Of a DNA stretch of 64,000 bases, positions 9,006-18,862 are shown piece by piece. The translations under genes were made by a program, and so were the position numbers. The stretch's first letter is position 1, and each line of letters opens with the position of its first letter. Source of the DNA: Bacillus sp. E(2018) (GTDB taxonomy: Bacteria > Bacillota > Bacilli > Bacillales > Fictibacillaceae). The notes under the pieces are model-generated. The model ran no database searches. It saw only the letters and a program-made list of their open reading frames with translations, and had not been told where the DNA came from. The stretch lies in the NCBI RefSeq assembly GCF_005503015.1, contig NZ_SCOL01000006.1:1-64000 (forward strand), given 5' to 3'.

Positions 9006-9120
9006 GCAAAATCACTTCCTTACTACCCCAAAAAATATTTCCCTGATCAATCAACAAGTTCTATATATAAAGGTCTTTCGACAAATACGCGATATATGTC
9101 AGTTTTTTTCCGCAATAACT

Positions 9121-9129
9121 ATTATAACA
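9121..9129 (-). promoter_or_regulatory. Extended -10 promoter for ftsEX
   Basis: TGTTATAAT on the minus strand (9129 to 9121) is a perfect extended -10 element. No convincing -35 is seen at 17-18 bp. It gives a leader of about 105 nt before ftsE. Confidence 0.5.
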
Positions 9130-9411
9130 TCTTGCACTGACAATTTTATTACAGTTGTGTTTCATCTTCCCTCAAACAAGGGACCATGGTCATGTTTTCT
9201 AGATTCCCTAGTACTTAAAATACGACACAATTCGCTGTAATCCTTCATATATCATTCAAAACCTGCAGGGAGACTTTTCGACACCAAGGCGATAAAACCG
9301 ACCATCGCTGTACGATTTCGGGTCTTTTGACCTGGTATTGAAAGAGATCCCCCTCTGATTAATCGTTAAATCTAGTAAAAAGGGCACCTCTACGCGAAAA
9401 GCACTAGTATA

Positions 9412-9444
9412 TAAAAGAAACCAGTTGAGATGAGTCCCAACTGG
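9412..9444 (-). terminator. Terminator of yvjA
   Basis: Arms 9421-9427 (CCAGTTG) and 9438-9444 (CAACTGG), followed on the minus strand by TTTCTTTT. Confidence 0.8.
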
Positions 9445-9460
9445 CTGCTTTAACCTATAA

Positions 9461-10333
9461 TTATCCTCGTTTAAAGCCTTCTCCTAACACTTCGTTCGCA
9501 TTAACAACGATTACGAAAGCATCTGGATCCACACCTTTTACGTATTGTTTCAGTTTTGTTACTTCATATTGAGCGACAACGACCATCAGCATCGGTCGTT
9601 CGTCTTGCGTGTAGCCACCGAATGCATTGATTTTCGTAACGCCACGATAAATGTGAGTCAGTATGCCCTGGCGGAGCTCATCCTCTTTATCTGAGATGAT
9701 CAACGCCATCTTCGTCGTTCCAAGTCCGATCTGTACAACATCGATCGTTTTTGCCGTAATGAACATCGCAATGAGTGCATACAGAGCTTGTTCAATCCCG
9801 AAGAATAGGGCAGACGACGTCACAATCGTTCCGTCTATGAGGAGGATGATCGACCCGAGTGAAGCACCTGTATATTTATGGACGATTTGTGCGAGCAGAT
9901 CAACGCCTCCTGTAGAAGCTTTTCCACGAAACACGATCCCGAGACCAGCCCCGATTCCAAGGCCACCAAAAATCGCGCCAAGCAATGGATCTTCTGTCGC
10001 TGCTCCCCAGCTTTCAAAGATAAAAACAAAGAACGGAAGCACGACTGTTCCGACGAGTGTTTTCGCACCGAATCGCCGGCCGAGGAAAAACAATCCCGCA
10101 AAGAAGAGCGGAATGTTTAAACTCCACTGAACAATAGAAGGCTTCCATTGAAAGAGTCCATATAAAATCGTCGATATCCCACTCACACCACCAGAGGCGA
10201 TCTGATTCGGCAATAGGAATACCGAGAATGCGAGTGCAACAAGTCCTGATCCAATCACAACATATACATATTCTAAAATGAGTTCAACGGTCGGGTTTAA
10301 GATCCCGCGTCGTTTTCGCATAGCCATCATCAT
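9461..10333 (-). CDS. yvjA: YitT family membrane protein YvjA
   Basis: 290 aa: five or six N-terminal hydrophobic segments (about residues 20-200), then a soluble C-terminal DUF2179 domain (about 215-285). This is the YitT architecture, and yvjA holds the same position between ftsE and prfB in B. subtilis. The biochemical role is unknown for this member. The start is the first of several ATGs (MMMAMRKRR). GAGGG lies about 14 nt upstream, so a slightly later ATG is possible. Monocistronic by its terminator and gap. Confidence 0.85.
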   Translation of the reverse strand: MMMAMRKRRGILNPTVELILEYVYVVIGSGLVALAFSVFLLPNQIASGGVSGISTILYGLFQWKPSIVQWSLNIPLFFAGLFFLGRRFGAKTLVGTVVLPFFVFIFESWGAATEDPLLGAIFGGLGIGAGLGIVFRGKASTGGVDLLAQIVHKYTGASLGSIILLIDGTIVTSSALFFGIEQALYALIAMFITAKTIDVVQIGLGTTKMALIISDKEDELRQGILTHIYRGVTKINAFGGYTQDERPMLMVVVAQYEVTKLKQYVKGVDPDAFVIVVNANEVLGEGFKRG

Positions 10334-10454
10334 TGCTGTCTTTAACCCTCAAACTTTCATAAGGAATTCTTTTAAACCGAGAAAAAGTATACCAATCACA
10401 GTATGCCCTTGTAAATGAGACTTAAGTGCCGCGGTGATGGAGTGAAGTAAGAAA

Positions 10455-10486
10455 TAGAAAAAGAGAGCCACGCTTTCATGACTCTC
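10455..10486 (-). terminator. Terminator of the BCCT transporter gene
   Basis: GAGAGCCA (10463-10470) pairs with TGACTCTC (10479-10486, one wobble). The minus-strand product continues into a T-run. Confidence 0.75.
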
Positions 10487-10496
10487 CTCCGTTCAT

Positions 10497-12005
10497 TTAC
10501 TCTTTTTCTTTTGGTTTCTTTATTTCGCTGCTTAACCCTTTCATTAAGGACCAGCACATAAATACCATGATTATTGCGAATGGAAGTGCTGTCGCGATAG
10601 AGACTGTTTGTAGAATAGTCAATCCGCCAGCTGTTAATAACACAACAGCAACCAGTGATTGTACCACACCCCACGTAATTTTAATTCTGTTTGATGGATT
10701 TAAGTTACCTGATTCACTGAGCATCCCTAGAACAAATGTAGCCGTATCTGCGACCGTAATATAATAGGTGATCACTACTGCTAGTCCGATCAAACTAAGA
10801 ATCGTGCTGAACGGCATTGCATCAAATAGATAGAAAATCGACAGAGACACATTGTCTGCAATATTTTTCGCTAGTTCGTGATTGCCTAGGTTTTGAACGT
10901 AATGAAGTCCTGTTCCTCCAAAAATGGCGATCCAAAAGCACGTTCCTAATGTTGGCGCTACTAAAACACCTAGAATAAATTCTTTAATCGTTCTACCTTT
11001 TGAAACTCTGGCGATAAACATGCCCACGAATGGTGCCCAAGCAATCCACCAAGCCCAATAGAAGAGCGTCCAATTTCCGATCCACTCCCCTTTACTGAAT
11101 GGAGCTGATCTTAAACTCATCTGTAGGAAATCATTTAAATAGTTACCTAGTGAGTTAAAGAATAAGTTAAAGATCACAAATGTTGGACCAAGAATCAAGA
11201 CTAAGAACATGATCAAGAAAGACAAGATCATTGCGGTGTTTGATAAATATTGAATCCCTTTTTCTAATCCTGTTGAAATAGAAATCAAGAATAAAATCGT
11301 GGCTACTGCGATAATGAGAATTTGTACAGATAGTGTATCTGGAACATCAAATAAGAAATGGAAGCCGCCAGAAATTTGAAGAGCTCCAAAACCTAGTGAT
11401 GTTGCAATACCAAATACTGTAGCAAAAACAGCAAGGATATCGATCGTCTTACCGATCGGACCATAAATTTTATCTCCTAACAATGGATAAAAAGCAGAGC
11501 TGATTGATGCTGGAAGCTTTTTATTATATTGAAAGAAAGCTAACGCTAAACCAATGACGGCATAAACTGCCCAAGGATGTAATCCCCAATGGAAAAACGT
11601 ATATTTCATTGCTACCTTTGCTGAAGCATCGGTGAATCCTTCTCCATATGGAGGCGTCACATAGTGTGTTACAGGCTCTGCAACACTCCAGTACACGATC
11701 CCAATTCCCATACCTGCTCCAAAAAGCATTGCCAACCATGAAGATGTTTTAAATTCTGGACGATCTGTTTCTTTTCCTAATCGGATACGCCCATATTTAG
11801 AAAGTAATAGATAGACAGAGAACAAAACAAAAAATAAAGCGGAAGCAAGATAGATCCATCCTAGATAATCGATGGTATAGCTATAAATGCCATTTGTTAC
11901 TGTTGCTAGGCTCTTCTTAAAGAATATCCCCCAACATATAAACATCACTGTCAAAAGCAATGATATATAAAGAACACTTTTCCCTTTACGATCTCGAGTA
12001 CTCAT
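10497..12005 (-). CDS. BCCT family betaine/choline/carnitine transporter
   Basis: 502 aa, 12 predicted TMs, the size of B. subtilis OpuD. Family signatures are clear: GMGIGIVYWSVAEPVTHY (about residues 95-112) and the tryptophan-rich TM8 stretch FYWAWWIAWAPFVGMF, then ARVSKGRTIKEF. It probably imports glycine betaine or a related trimethylammonium compound with Na+, for osmoprotection. The substrate is not proven by sequence. The ATG at 12005 was chosen over an upstream in-frame start, because AAAGGAG lies 7 nt before it and MSTRD fits the family N-terminus. Confidence 0.92.
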   Translation of the reverse strand: MSTRDRKGKSVLYISLLLTVMFICWGIFFKKSLATVTNGIYSYTIDYLGWIYLASALFFVLFSVYLLLSKYGRIRLGKETDRPEFKTSSWLAMLFGAGMGIGIVYWSVAEPVTHYVTPPYGEGFTDASAKVAMKYTFFHWGLHPWAVYAVIGLALAFFQYNKKLPASISSAFYPLLGDKIYGPIGKTIDILAVFATVFGIATSLGFGALQISGGFHFLFDVPDTLSVQILIIAVATILFLISISTGLEKGIQYLSNTAMILSFLIMFLVLILGPTFVIFNLFFNSLGNYLNDFLQMSLRSAPFSKGEWIGNWTLFYWAWWIAWAPFVGMFIARVSKGRTIKEFILGVLVAPTLGTCFWIAIFGGTGLHYVQNLGNHELAKNIADNVSLSIFYLFDAMPFSTILSLIGLAVVITYYITVADTATFVLGMLSESGNLNPSNRIKITWGVVQSLVAVVLLTAGGLTILQTVSIATALPFAIIMVFMCWSLMKGLSSEIKKPKEKE

Positions 12006-12255
12006 ATGTTTCTCCTTTACACTTTTCGAAAATGGATACACTGTCTTTATATTCACCTGTTTTACAAATTTTATGTCTGATTTAAGTAAAAGTTGATTTT
12101 TTTAGATTGTATCCATATTCCGTATGTTTCATTATTTAAACAAGTGAATAAGGCCCAGTCCTACATCCCTCCTATTAATAAAGACCCTGATTAAAACAAC
12201 AAGGTACAAGTATAACATATGAGTCAAATTATTCTCTAAAGATTGAAGCATACAA

Positions 12256-12299
12256 AAAAGCAGCCATCAAAAGGAATGTACTTTTTAATGGCTGCTTTT
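12256..12299. terminator. Bidirectional terminator at the 3' end of the protease gene
   Basis: AAAAGCAGCCAT (12256-12267) and ATGGCTGCTTTT (12288-12299) form a 12-bp perfect stem with A/T flanks. Confidence 0.8.
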
Positions 12300-12308
12300 C
12301 GATGAATA

Positions 12309-15300
12309 CTATGATTGGATCCCTAATTCAACTAAGATTGTTTCTAACGTTTTTCCTTTGTATTTCTTTCTAGGTGATGGTGTATCGTCCACATGTTGGT
12401 TTTGCAGGAGATAGTTCTTCTGTACATATTTCATATCTTTTGCATCTACCTTTCCGTCGAAGTTAATATCGGCAGCACGTCTTCCGGTGCCCCAAGCATT
12501 TTGAATCTCGATGGCATCATGGATGTCGATCACGTTGTCTTGGTTCACGTCTCCCGCTTTTACATCTAGTGCGGTGATAAAACGACTTTGCCCATATAAT
12601 TCGCCTTTATGTTCGAAACCAACATAGAAATCGTTTTTTGTGAAGAAATGCCCTGGGACTCGCATTTCAACGGTGAACGCTTCTTTTTGAAGTGGCAGTT
12701 TGTCGTATTTGTACTGACCGTTATCAGCGATGCGTGTTGATGGATCATGTGCGTTACCTTCTGCATCAATGATCTGTACAGATCCTCCTACTTTCGTCCA
12801 ATCGCGTTTTTCTGTAACTGTTCCATCTTCGTTCTTAAATCCTTCTGGCGTTACATAACCGTTAGCGGTAGAAAACTGTGGTTTCACTTTCCAATTGAAC
12901 TGAGCTTGCAGAACGGTAGATGTTTTAGCATGATGATCCGTTACCTTTACAACAGGTGCTACTGCAGCTCGTGTTGCGTAATAGTCATCACTTACTTTTA
13001 ACGTCACTTCAATCATTTCAGAATGATCTAGTGTTCCGCTTCCTTCTTTGAACCCAACTGTTACGAATCCGTCTTTCACTTCGATCGTCGCTTTGTCTTT
13101 ATACGCGTCTGTTAGTTTAGCGTCCACTAAAGAGACTGCACCAAAGCCGCTATTATTAAAGTTCCATTCTGCTTTTGTCAGATCTCTTAAGTTATCCAGC
13201 ACAAGCGTTGCTTTAACCATATCCCCTGTCTTCACAGGAACTTGTTTACTCTTTGCATATGAAACCGCTGTGCCCTCTTTTACAAAATAATAGTTCTTCT
13301 GCATAGCTTGGTTACCCGCGAGATCGAAACCGTCCATTCTGAAGTTAAGGGCAGGGACATTTTCGTTCATCGCGATTTCTTCTACAAATCTACCTTCTTT
13401 GTCCATCTTTATGGCAGACGATGGGAACGGTGTGTTCCAGTAATAGATCATCGAGTTGGATGATTGATCAATGTTCAAACCAACTTTCTTCATCTCATCT
13501 ACGAGAGGATCGTTGATTTTGATATCAAACGGATACGTCTCTTGACCTGGTTTGTATTCTAAGAACGGAGAATCACCGTCAAGTGAGCTTTCAAACGTTG
13601 GTTCATCAATATCAATGAACACATGTCTGTAATCTGTAAGCTGTTTACCAGTGGCTGTTGTAGAGATAAACTTCAGCTTATAGTGACCTACTGGCGCATA
13701 AGAGACTTCAGAATCTACTGGTTCATTTTTATCACCCGTAAATTTGTTGTACATGCCATTAAATGCATTTAGCACGTAATAACTTTGATTTTCGTTACGG
13801 CCCTCTAGATTCATGGTACCGATCAAGCCCAGATCTTTCCCTGACTTTCCGTCCTGAAGAACGACTTCCATCTTCTCCATCGGAGACTTAAAGTTAAATT
13901 CCATCGGTGTATAAATGGCACGGTAACCAAAGAATCCTCCCGTATTCAAATAGTTCGGCGCGATCGCTGGTGTTGAAAGCTCAAGCTTGTTGTAACCTTC
14001 TTCTGTAATACGAATACTGAATGGAATTCTGTAATGTTCTGTTGATTTTGACTGATTCGTAAGCGTAATGTAGCCTTCATAAATGCCTTCTTTTGCTTTT
14101 TTCGGAACTTCTATCCCCGCTGATACCTTTTTAAAATCGTCACCGGCAATCCTGATTTCGTCCGGAATAGAGATTTCAATTCCGTTCTTCTTCAAGCTTG
14201 GCGATCTCTTTGTTTCTTCAATTTCCACTTTGAACGTTTTCTTCACTTTTTCGTGGTTTTCAACGGTAATGCTTTTCTTTAGAGACAGCTTTTCACCTGC
14301 ATAATGACTTCCGTAAGCTATTCCACCAGTACGTTCTTTAATCTTCACAAGATTTGTAGAACTAGGAATCAAAGTCTCATCGTTTACTTGAAAGCTTGTG
14401 CCGCTGTATACAGCTTGATAAGGATCTACACGACCTGCTCCTACTTCAAATACGGAGTAATCACCGTTAAGCGGATCTGCTGTGTTCATTAGTATCGTTT
14501 TTACATCTTCAGGCTCTAAATCACGATTCGCATCTAGCATAAGAGCTGCAATACCTGCTGTGTGTGGAGCGGCCATCGATGTTCCGGAATATCTAGAATA
14601 AGCGTAATCATAATTTTCTTGGCTCGTTGGGTTTACCATGTAAGACGGTACCGTAGAAAGAACCGCAACTCCAGGCGCCGTTACTTCTGGCTTCATATCG
14701 TATGTCTGTCTTGCCGGTCCCCTTGAACTGAAAGCGGCTAAGCGATCTCCTTCTGTTTGCTTTTCAGCATAGTTTCCAAATGTGAACGTAGACTGGCCTG
14801 AACTAATTTGTGACTTAATCTTTTCACCAGCTGCTTTTGTTAATGAAAAAGCAGGGATAAAGTCAGTGGATTCACCTAGATTTGCATCAATCACACCGTC
14901 CACATTGTTATATAGTAGAACAGCAACTGCTCCCTTTTGTTTCGCTATGTTTATTTTTTCGTTGAAAGTTGTTTCACCACGCGATATTAACGCAATCTTG
15001 CCTGTAACTTCCTTACCTGTATAATCTGCTGCTTTTCCTAGACCTACATCAACAAGATCGTACGACTTACCTGATAGTTCGTTCAGTCGATCTGCGTAAT
15101 GACGAGCAAGTCCTGTTAGTTGAAGTCCGCCCTCGCTCCCAACTGATCCTGTAAAAGAAGCTACGGTCATCGGTACGTCACTCGCTCCAATCGTAAGGGC
15201 TAATGCAGCAGCACCAGGTGAACCAAGTGTGTATGCGTTCGGTCCTGAATTTCCAGCTGATACGACAGCCGTCACGTCATTAAGAACAGCATAGTTGATC

Positions 15301-16376
15301 GCTGTACTCGTCGGATAGTAAGGATCATTTATACCCGCACCTAACGAAAGATTGATTACGTCCATTCCGTCTTTAACAGCTTTCTCGATTCCTGATATTA
15401 TGCCTTCAGAAGAGCCAGTCCCGTAAGGCCCTAACACACGATACGCATAGATATCAGCATCAGGTGCCACACCTTGAACCGATACATTTGGGTTCGTCCC
15501 TTGACCAGCGATTGTTCCTGCAACGTGTGTACCATGTGCAGTGTAATAGGAGTTTCCGTTGAACTCAGGCTTTTTAGAGTCTTGCCAGTTTTTATAAGTG
15601 GTTTCCATCGGATCGCTGTCCTTATCGACAAAGTCATAACCGCCCTTATACACTTCTTTTAAGTCAGGATGATTATAATCGATTCCAGTATCTAAGATTC
15701 CTACTTTAACACCTTCACCAGTTATTCCTTCATTATGTAGCTGATCAATTTTCAAGTAAGGAATGCTCTCTACAGATGTTCCCGCACTGTTGCTGTTCAG
15801 GGCTTTTTCTTCTCCCATCGCGATCGGGTCGACTTGAAACGTTACATCCTTATAAACGGCCTTAACGGCTTCTGATTGTAGAAGTGCTTCTACTTGATTT
15901 GCCGGAAGTTTCATTGCCACACCGTTATATACGGTTTTGTATGTGGATGTAATTCTGTGCGTTGATTTTTTTGTCATAGGAGCGATCGAAGGAATCAACT
16001 TCTCAACATCCTTCTTAAATTGAGCATGCTCTTGATCGACTTTGCTGTCTGCTTGTTGGCGTGAGATTTTTTTCCCTTTCAACTGTGCGTCTAATACAGC
16101 TGCTTGTCCGGGCTTTGACTGAAACTGAACGATAACAGAGATTTCTTTTTCACTCTGCAATTCTTCTTTCTTAAAGCCTTGAAGACCTTCAACATCTGTT
16201 AGTTCGAGTTGTTTTAAAGCTTCTCTTTGTTTAGCTGTTAGAGAGGCGAGGATATTCTCTGCTTTAAAAGGTGCAGCACTCGTTTTTTGTGTATACATCG
16301 ATGTGTTTGGAGATAGCAGTAATCCAGCGGCTAAGGTAAGGGCAGTAGATTTTTTAATAAAAGAGATCTTTTTCAT
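12309..16376 (-). CDS. Secreted subtilisin-like (S8) protease with PA domain and C-terminal dockerin-like module
   Basis: 1355-aa Vpr-type extracellular subtilase. Signal peptide (about residues 1-35), inhibitor I9 propeptide (about 75-185), S8 catalytic domain split by a PA insert (about 440-540). Triad: Asp229 (GILDTGID), His281 (HGTHVAGT), Ser600 (SGTSMAAPH); oxyanion Asn376 (SAGNSG). Then Fn3/beta-sandwich regions follow (about 690-1250). The C-terminus (about 1273-1328) has two calcium-loop repeats, DVNQDNVIDIHDAIEIQ and DINFDGKVDAKDMKYV, as in type I dockerins. It should degrade extracellular protein. The dockerin suggests docking to a cohesin-bearing partner or calcium-dependent stability; no cohesin is in the window. 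The divergent regulator at 16723 may control it. Confidence 0.92.
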   Translation of the reverse strand: MKKISFIKKSTALTLAAGLLLSPNTSMYTQKTSAAPFKAENILASLTAKQREALKQLELTDVEGLQGFKKEELQSEKEISVIVQFQSKPGQAAVLDAQLKGKKISRQQADSKVDQEHAQFKKDVEKLIPSIAPMTKKSTHRITSTYKTVYNGVAMKLPANQVEALLQSEAVKAVYKDVTFQVDPIAMGEEKALNSNSAGTSVESIPYLKIDQLHNEGITGEGVKVGILDTGIDYNHPDLKEVYKGGYDFVDKDSDPMETTYKNWQDSKKPEFNGNSYYTAHGTHVAGTIAGQGTNPNVSVQGVAPDADIYAYRVLGPYGTGSSEGIISGIEKAVKDGMDVINLSLGAGINDPYYPTSTAINYAVLNDVTAVVSAGNSGPNAYTLGSPGAAALALTIGASDVPMTVASFTGSVGSEGGLQLTGLARHYADRLNELSGKSYDLVDVGLGKAADYTGKEVTGKIALISRGETTFNEKINIAKQKGAVAVLLYNNVDGVIDANLGESTDFIPAFSLTKAAGEKIKSQISSGQSTFTFGNYAEKQTEGDRLAAFSSRGPARQTYDMKPEVTAPGVAVLSTVPSYMVNPTSQENYDYAYSRYSGTSMAAPHTAGIAALMLDANRDLEPEDVKTILMNTADPLNGDYSVFEVGAGRVDPYQAVYSGTSFQVNDETLIPSSTNLVKIKERTGGIAYGSHYAGEKLSLKKSITVENHEKVKKTFKVEIEETKRSPSLKKNGIEISIPDEIRIAGDDFKKVSAGIEVPKKAKEGIYEGYITLTNQSKSTEHYRIPFSIRITEEGYNKLELSTPAIAPNYLNTGGFFGYRAIYTPMEFNFKSPMEKMEVVLQDGKSGKDLGLIGTMNLEGRNENQSYYVLNAFNGMYNKFTGDKNEPVDSEVSYAPVGHYKLKFISTTATGKQLTDYRHVFIDIDEPTFESSLDGDSPFLEYKPGQETYPFDIKINDPLVDEMKKVGLNIDQSSNSMIYYWNTPFPSSAIKMDKEGRFVEEIAMNENVPALNFRMDGFDLAGNQAMQKNYYFVKEGTAVSYAKSKQVPVKTGDMVKATLVLDNLRDLTKAEWNFNNSGFGAVSLVDAKLTDAYKDKATIEVKDGFVTVGFKEGSGTLDHSEMIEVTLKVSDDYYATRAAVAPVVKVTDHHAKTSTVLQAQFNWKVKPQFSTANGYVTPEGFKNEDGTVTEKRDWTKVGGSVQIIDAEGNAHDPSTRIADNGQYKYDKLPLQKEAFTVEMRVPGHFFTKNDFYVGFEHKGELYGQSRFITALDVKAGDVNQDNVIDIHDAIEIQNAWGTGRRAADINFDGKVDAKDMKYVQKNYLLQNQHVDDTPSPRKKYKGKTLETILVELGIQS

Positions 16377-16722
16377 GATTTCCCTGCTTTCTTTGTAATC
16401 AATGAATTTTTCAACCGGTTTATTTATATGAATCTCTTAGATGTGAAATTTTTCTAGTAGAACAAAGTGTCTTGTGTCCTCCTTTCTATTTTTTGAATTT
16501 TTTGTAGATTCAAATGTAATTGTAAAGGCAATAATCCCTTGTCGCTATCGGGGTTTTCCACATGACTCCATACCTATTTCAACTTAGAACTTAATAGATT
16601 TCCGTTTGAAAACGAGGTGAGAAATAGGGAAATAGACTTAAAAATCGTTCAACTGATTTGGGGTTTTCTTTAGTAGAATAGAAAAAGTAGAGAATTTCTT
16701 AATAGAGATAGGGGGTCATCTC
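16377..16722. other. Divergent promoter region between protease and regulator genes
   Basis: 346 bp with no credible ORF. On the minus side the protease has AAAGCAGGG before its ATG, and an extra AAAGGAGG about 100 bp upstream with no ORF attached. On the plus side the regulator has AGGGGG before its ATG and a -10-like TAGAAT at about 16674. No good -35 elements and no palindromic operator were recognised. Confidence 0.4.
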
Positions 16723-17967
16723 ATGCTTGAAGGAAAAATCATAAAATTCTACCGTGAGCTTAGAAATATGACACAAAAAGAGCTAGGAGACGGAATTTGT
16801 TCAGGTACACATGTGAGCAAGATTGAGCGAGGACTGACTGAGGTTTCCGATGAAACGATCCAATTTTTAGCGAGTCGATTACAGATCGATATTCAAAATG
16901 AGATGAATTTGTACAGAGACGTGGAACTTCTCTTAAGAAAATGGGAAGAAGCAATCATCATGAAACTGAACGTCAAAACAGAAAACATTAAGAAGCAACT
17001 CGAACAGATCGCTTTGTTGCAGATTCCAGATTTCTATCGCACCCACACCCTTTTATTAACACGCTATTACATCCTCACAGAACAGAGAAATAAGACAGAA
17101 ACCCTTCTTCTAGAGATGGAAAAATGGACGGAACTCTCACATCGTGAAAAAAGCATGCTTTTGCATATTAAAGGAATCTTCGGACTTCAGATGAAACATG
17201 ATTACTACGAAGCCATTGATTTATTAAAGCAGGTAGACCCTGCCTACTACAACAACCCGGAATACTACTATCATATGGCTGTCGCGTATCACTCTACCAA
17301 TTCCCGCGTTCTGGCTTACTACTACGCCAGCAAAGCGCTTAGTTTTTTCGAAAAATCGCATTGCTACGCTCGAGTGATCGAAACCGAAATGCTCATGTTA
17401 ATTCAAATTGAACAAGAGCCGACTAGCGGACCTCAGAACGAAAAATATATCGAATTGATCGAGATGTGCGAGAACTTCGGATTGGAAAAACAAAAAGCTC
17501 TTCTTCTTCACAACTTTGGCTATCATTCGATCCTTCATGGGAATTTTGAAGATGCGTGTCAGTACTACAAAGAATCGATGCAGCTAAAAGATCCGAGCAC
17601 TTCAAACTATTTAGGCTCTCTCGAAGGATACGTGAACGCCGCCACTCTTTTAGGAAAGGAAACTGTCACAAACATACTTCAACTCGCCGAAAGAGGCTTG
17701 AAAACAGCGCAAGAGAACGGAAGCACGACCTTTGTTCACTTCTTTCAGATGCATATCTATCGATTGAAAAAGCAAAACGACGAATATTATCACTACCTCG
17801 AAACAGAACTGTATCCACACCTTAAAAAACTAGGTTATGTTTTACCCGCTGAACACTATGAGATCATTCTGTTTGATTTTTATAATAAAAACGAAGATGT
17901 TGGAAGAGCAAATCTGTACGCCAAAAACATTGCGGATAAGAACCGGCGTACGAATCAGTTTGTTTAA
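16723..17967 (+). CDS. HTH-TPR transcriptional regulator (Rgg/NprR-like architecture)
   Basis: 414 aa. The N-terminal HTH_3/Xre domain (about residues 5-60) includes TQKELGDGICSGTHVSKIER. The remainder is a run of helical tetratricopeptide-like repeats (about 95-400). This is the RNPP-type layout, in which the TPR domain binds a secreted oligopeptide. It is divergent from the large extracellular protease; PlcR/NprR proteins often control such genes, so regulation of the protease is a reasonable inference. No pheromone precursor ORF was found upstream, or in the 47 bp before the terminator. A peptide ligand is therefore only a hypothesis. Confidence 0.8.
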   Translation: MLEGKIIKFYRELRNMTQKELGDGICSGTHVSKIERGLTEVSDETIQFLASRLQIDIQNEMNLYRDVELLLRKWEEAIIMKLNVKTENIKKQLEQIALLQIPDFYRTHTLLLTRYYILTEQRNKTETLLLEMEKWTELSHREKSMLLHIKGIFGLQMKHDYYEAIDLLKQVDPAYYNNPEYYYHMAVAYHSTNSRVLAYYYASKALSFFEKSHCYARVIETEMLMLIQIEQEPTSGPQNEKYIELIEMCENFGLEKQKALLLHNFGYHSILHGNFEDACQYYKESMQLKDPSTSNYLGSLEGYVNAATLLGKETVTNILQLAERGLKTAQENGSTTFVHFFQMHIYRLKKQNDEYYHYLETELYPHLKKLGYVLPAEHYEIILFDFYNKNEDVGRANLYAKNIADKNRRTNQFV

Positions 17968-17978
17968 AAAGTACATAA

Positions 17979-18014
17979 AGAAAGGAAGCCGTAGTGGGCT
18001 TCCTTTCTCGTTTT
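17979..18014 (+). terminator. Terminator between the regulator and tatC
   Basis: AGAAAGGAAGCC (17979-17990) pairs with GGCTTCCTTTCT (17997-18008), followed by CGTTTTTT. It serves the plus-strand regulator and probably also tatC on the other strand. Confidence 0.85.
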
Positions 18015-18782
18015 TTATGAAGGACGTTTCATTTGCACGACCTTATTTTCTTCTTCCATGGCAAGCTGTTCTTTAGCGAGCTTCTTCTTATACACCACGC
18101 GTGACAGCATGATGCTGATCTCATAAAGGACTAAAAGCGGAATGACCACCAAGAAATCCGATACTAAGTCTGGCGGTGTAATTAAGACGGCAACCACCAC
18201 AAGTCCGAAGTACGAGACTTTTCTAGCTTTAGTCAGCACGTTTGGATTTAAGATGCCAAGCGATGTTAAGAACATCACTACTAAAGGAATCTCAAACAAA
18301 AAGCCGAACGGAAGCGTTAGATTCATCATGAACTTAAAGTATTTTTCCGAGGTGAAGAATGTTTGGAAATGCCCTTCTGACAAGCTTAATAGGAAATTGA
18401 GAACCATAGGGTAAACGATAAAATAACCGAATGATAAACCTAGTACAAATAAGAAAAATAGTCCTGGAATATAAGACAGTGTCACTTTCTGCTCTCTTTT
18501 ACTCAGTGCCGGTTTGATGAACATCCACGTTTGATGAGCTGCAACCGGAATGGTGAACGCGATCGCGATCACACCTGATATCATAAAATACACCCATAAT
18601 ATCTCGCTTGGCCCAAGGACAGCAAGCTGTTGATCAAGATCACGAATCAGCCAGTCATAAATCGGCTGAACGTAGAAAAAAGAAACAGAAAGAACCGTTA
18701 TGAACACGGCAAGCGTGATAATGATGCGTTTTCTAAGCTCACCGAGGTGTTCAACAAAGTACATTTCTTCAGCTTTCATCAT
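18015..18782 (-). CDS. tatC: Sec-independent translocase TatC
   Basis: 255 aa, six TMs. The conserved N-terminal HLGELRKRI motif (signal-peptide recognition, about residues 12-20) and the P-rich first periplasmic-type loop are present. TatC binds twin-arginine signal peptides and forms the translocation site with TatA. It lies downstream of tatA and a Tat-dependent phosphatase, like phoD-tatAd-tatCd of B. subtilis, and is thus likely a substrate-specific translocase. The tatA-tatC gap holds a terminator and a 21-bp repeat array, so tatC expression may be partly uncoupled. Confidence 0.93.
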   Translation of the reverse strand: MMKAEEMYFVEHLGELRKRIIITLAVFITVLSVSFFYVQPIYDWLIRDLDQQLAVLGPSEILWVYFMISGVIAIAFTIPVAAHQTWMFIKPALSKREQKVTLSYIPGLFFLFVLGLSFGYFIVYPMVLNFLLSLSEGHFQTFFTSEKYFKFMMNLTLPFGFLFEIPLVVMFLTSLGILNPNVLTKARKVSYFGLVVVAVLITPPDLVSDFLVVIPLLVLYEISIMLSRVVYKKKLAKEQLAMEEENKVVQMKRPS

Positions 18783-18862
18783 ACAGCCTCCTTTCTATCA
18801 TTAGTGGTTCATTATGGCGTTTTATGTGCCGTGTTTGAACTTTTGATTCATCGTGGGGACGT

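Larger units (their letters stand above)
9006..9460. other. Intergenic region between yvjA and ftsE
   Basis: No ORF with a credible start was seen. In B. subtilis cccB (cytochrome c-551) sits between ftsE and yvjA; no CxxCH haem motif is present here, so it is absent. Apart from the ftsE promoter and the yvjA terminator I see only a weak, bulged GACC/GGTC hairpin near 9298-9330. Confidence 0.6.

Noticed and set aside
9006..9460. Remnant of cccB between ftsE and yvjA
   Set aside because: No CxxCH motif or related frame in either strand.
9663..10130. Long ORFs opposite yvjA and other genes
   Set aside because: These are antisense shadows of well-supported genes, without ribosome sites or recognisable products.
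12057..12200. Sigma-B promoter for the BCCT transporter
   Set aside because: GTTTAA is present, but no GGGTAT-like -10 occurs at the right spacing.
16377..18014. Signal peptide-type pheromone gene for the HTH-TPR regulator
   Set aside because: No ORF with ribosome site and secretion signal was found upstream or downstream of the regulator.
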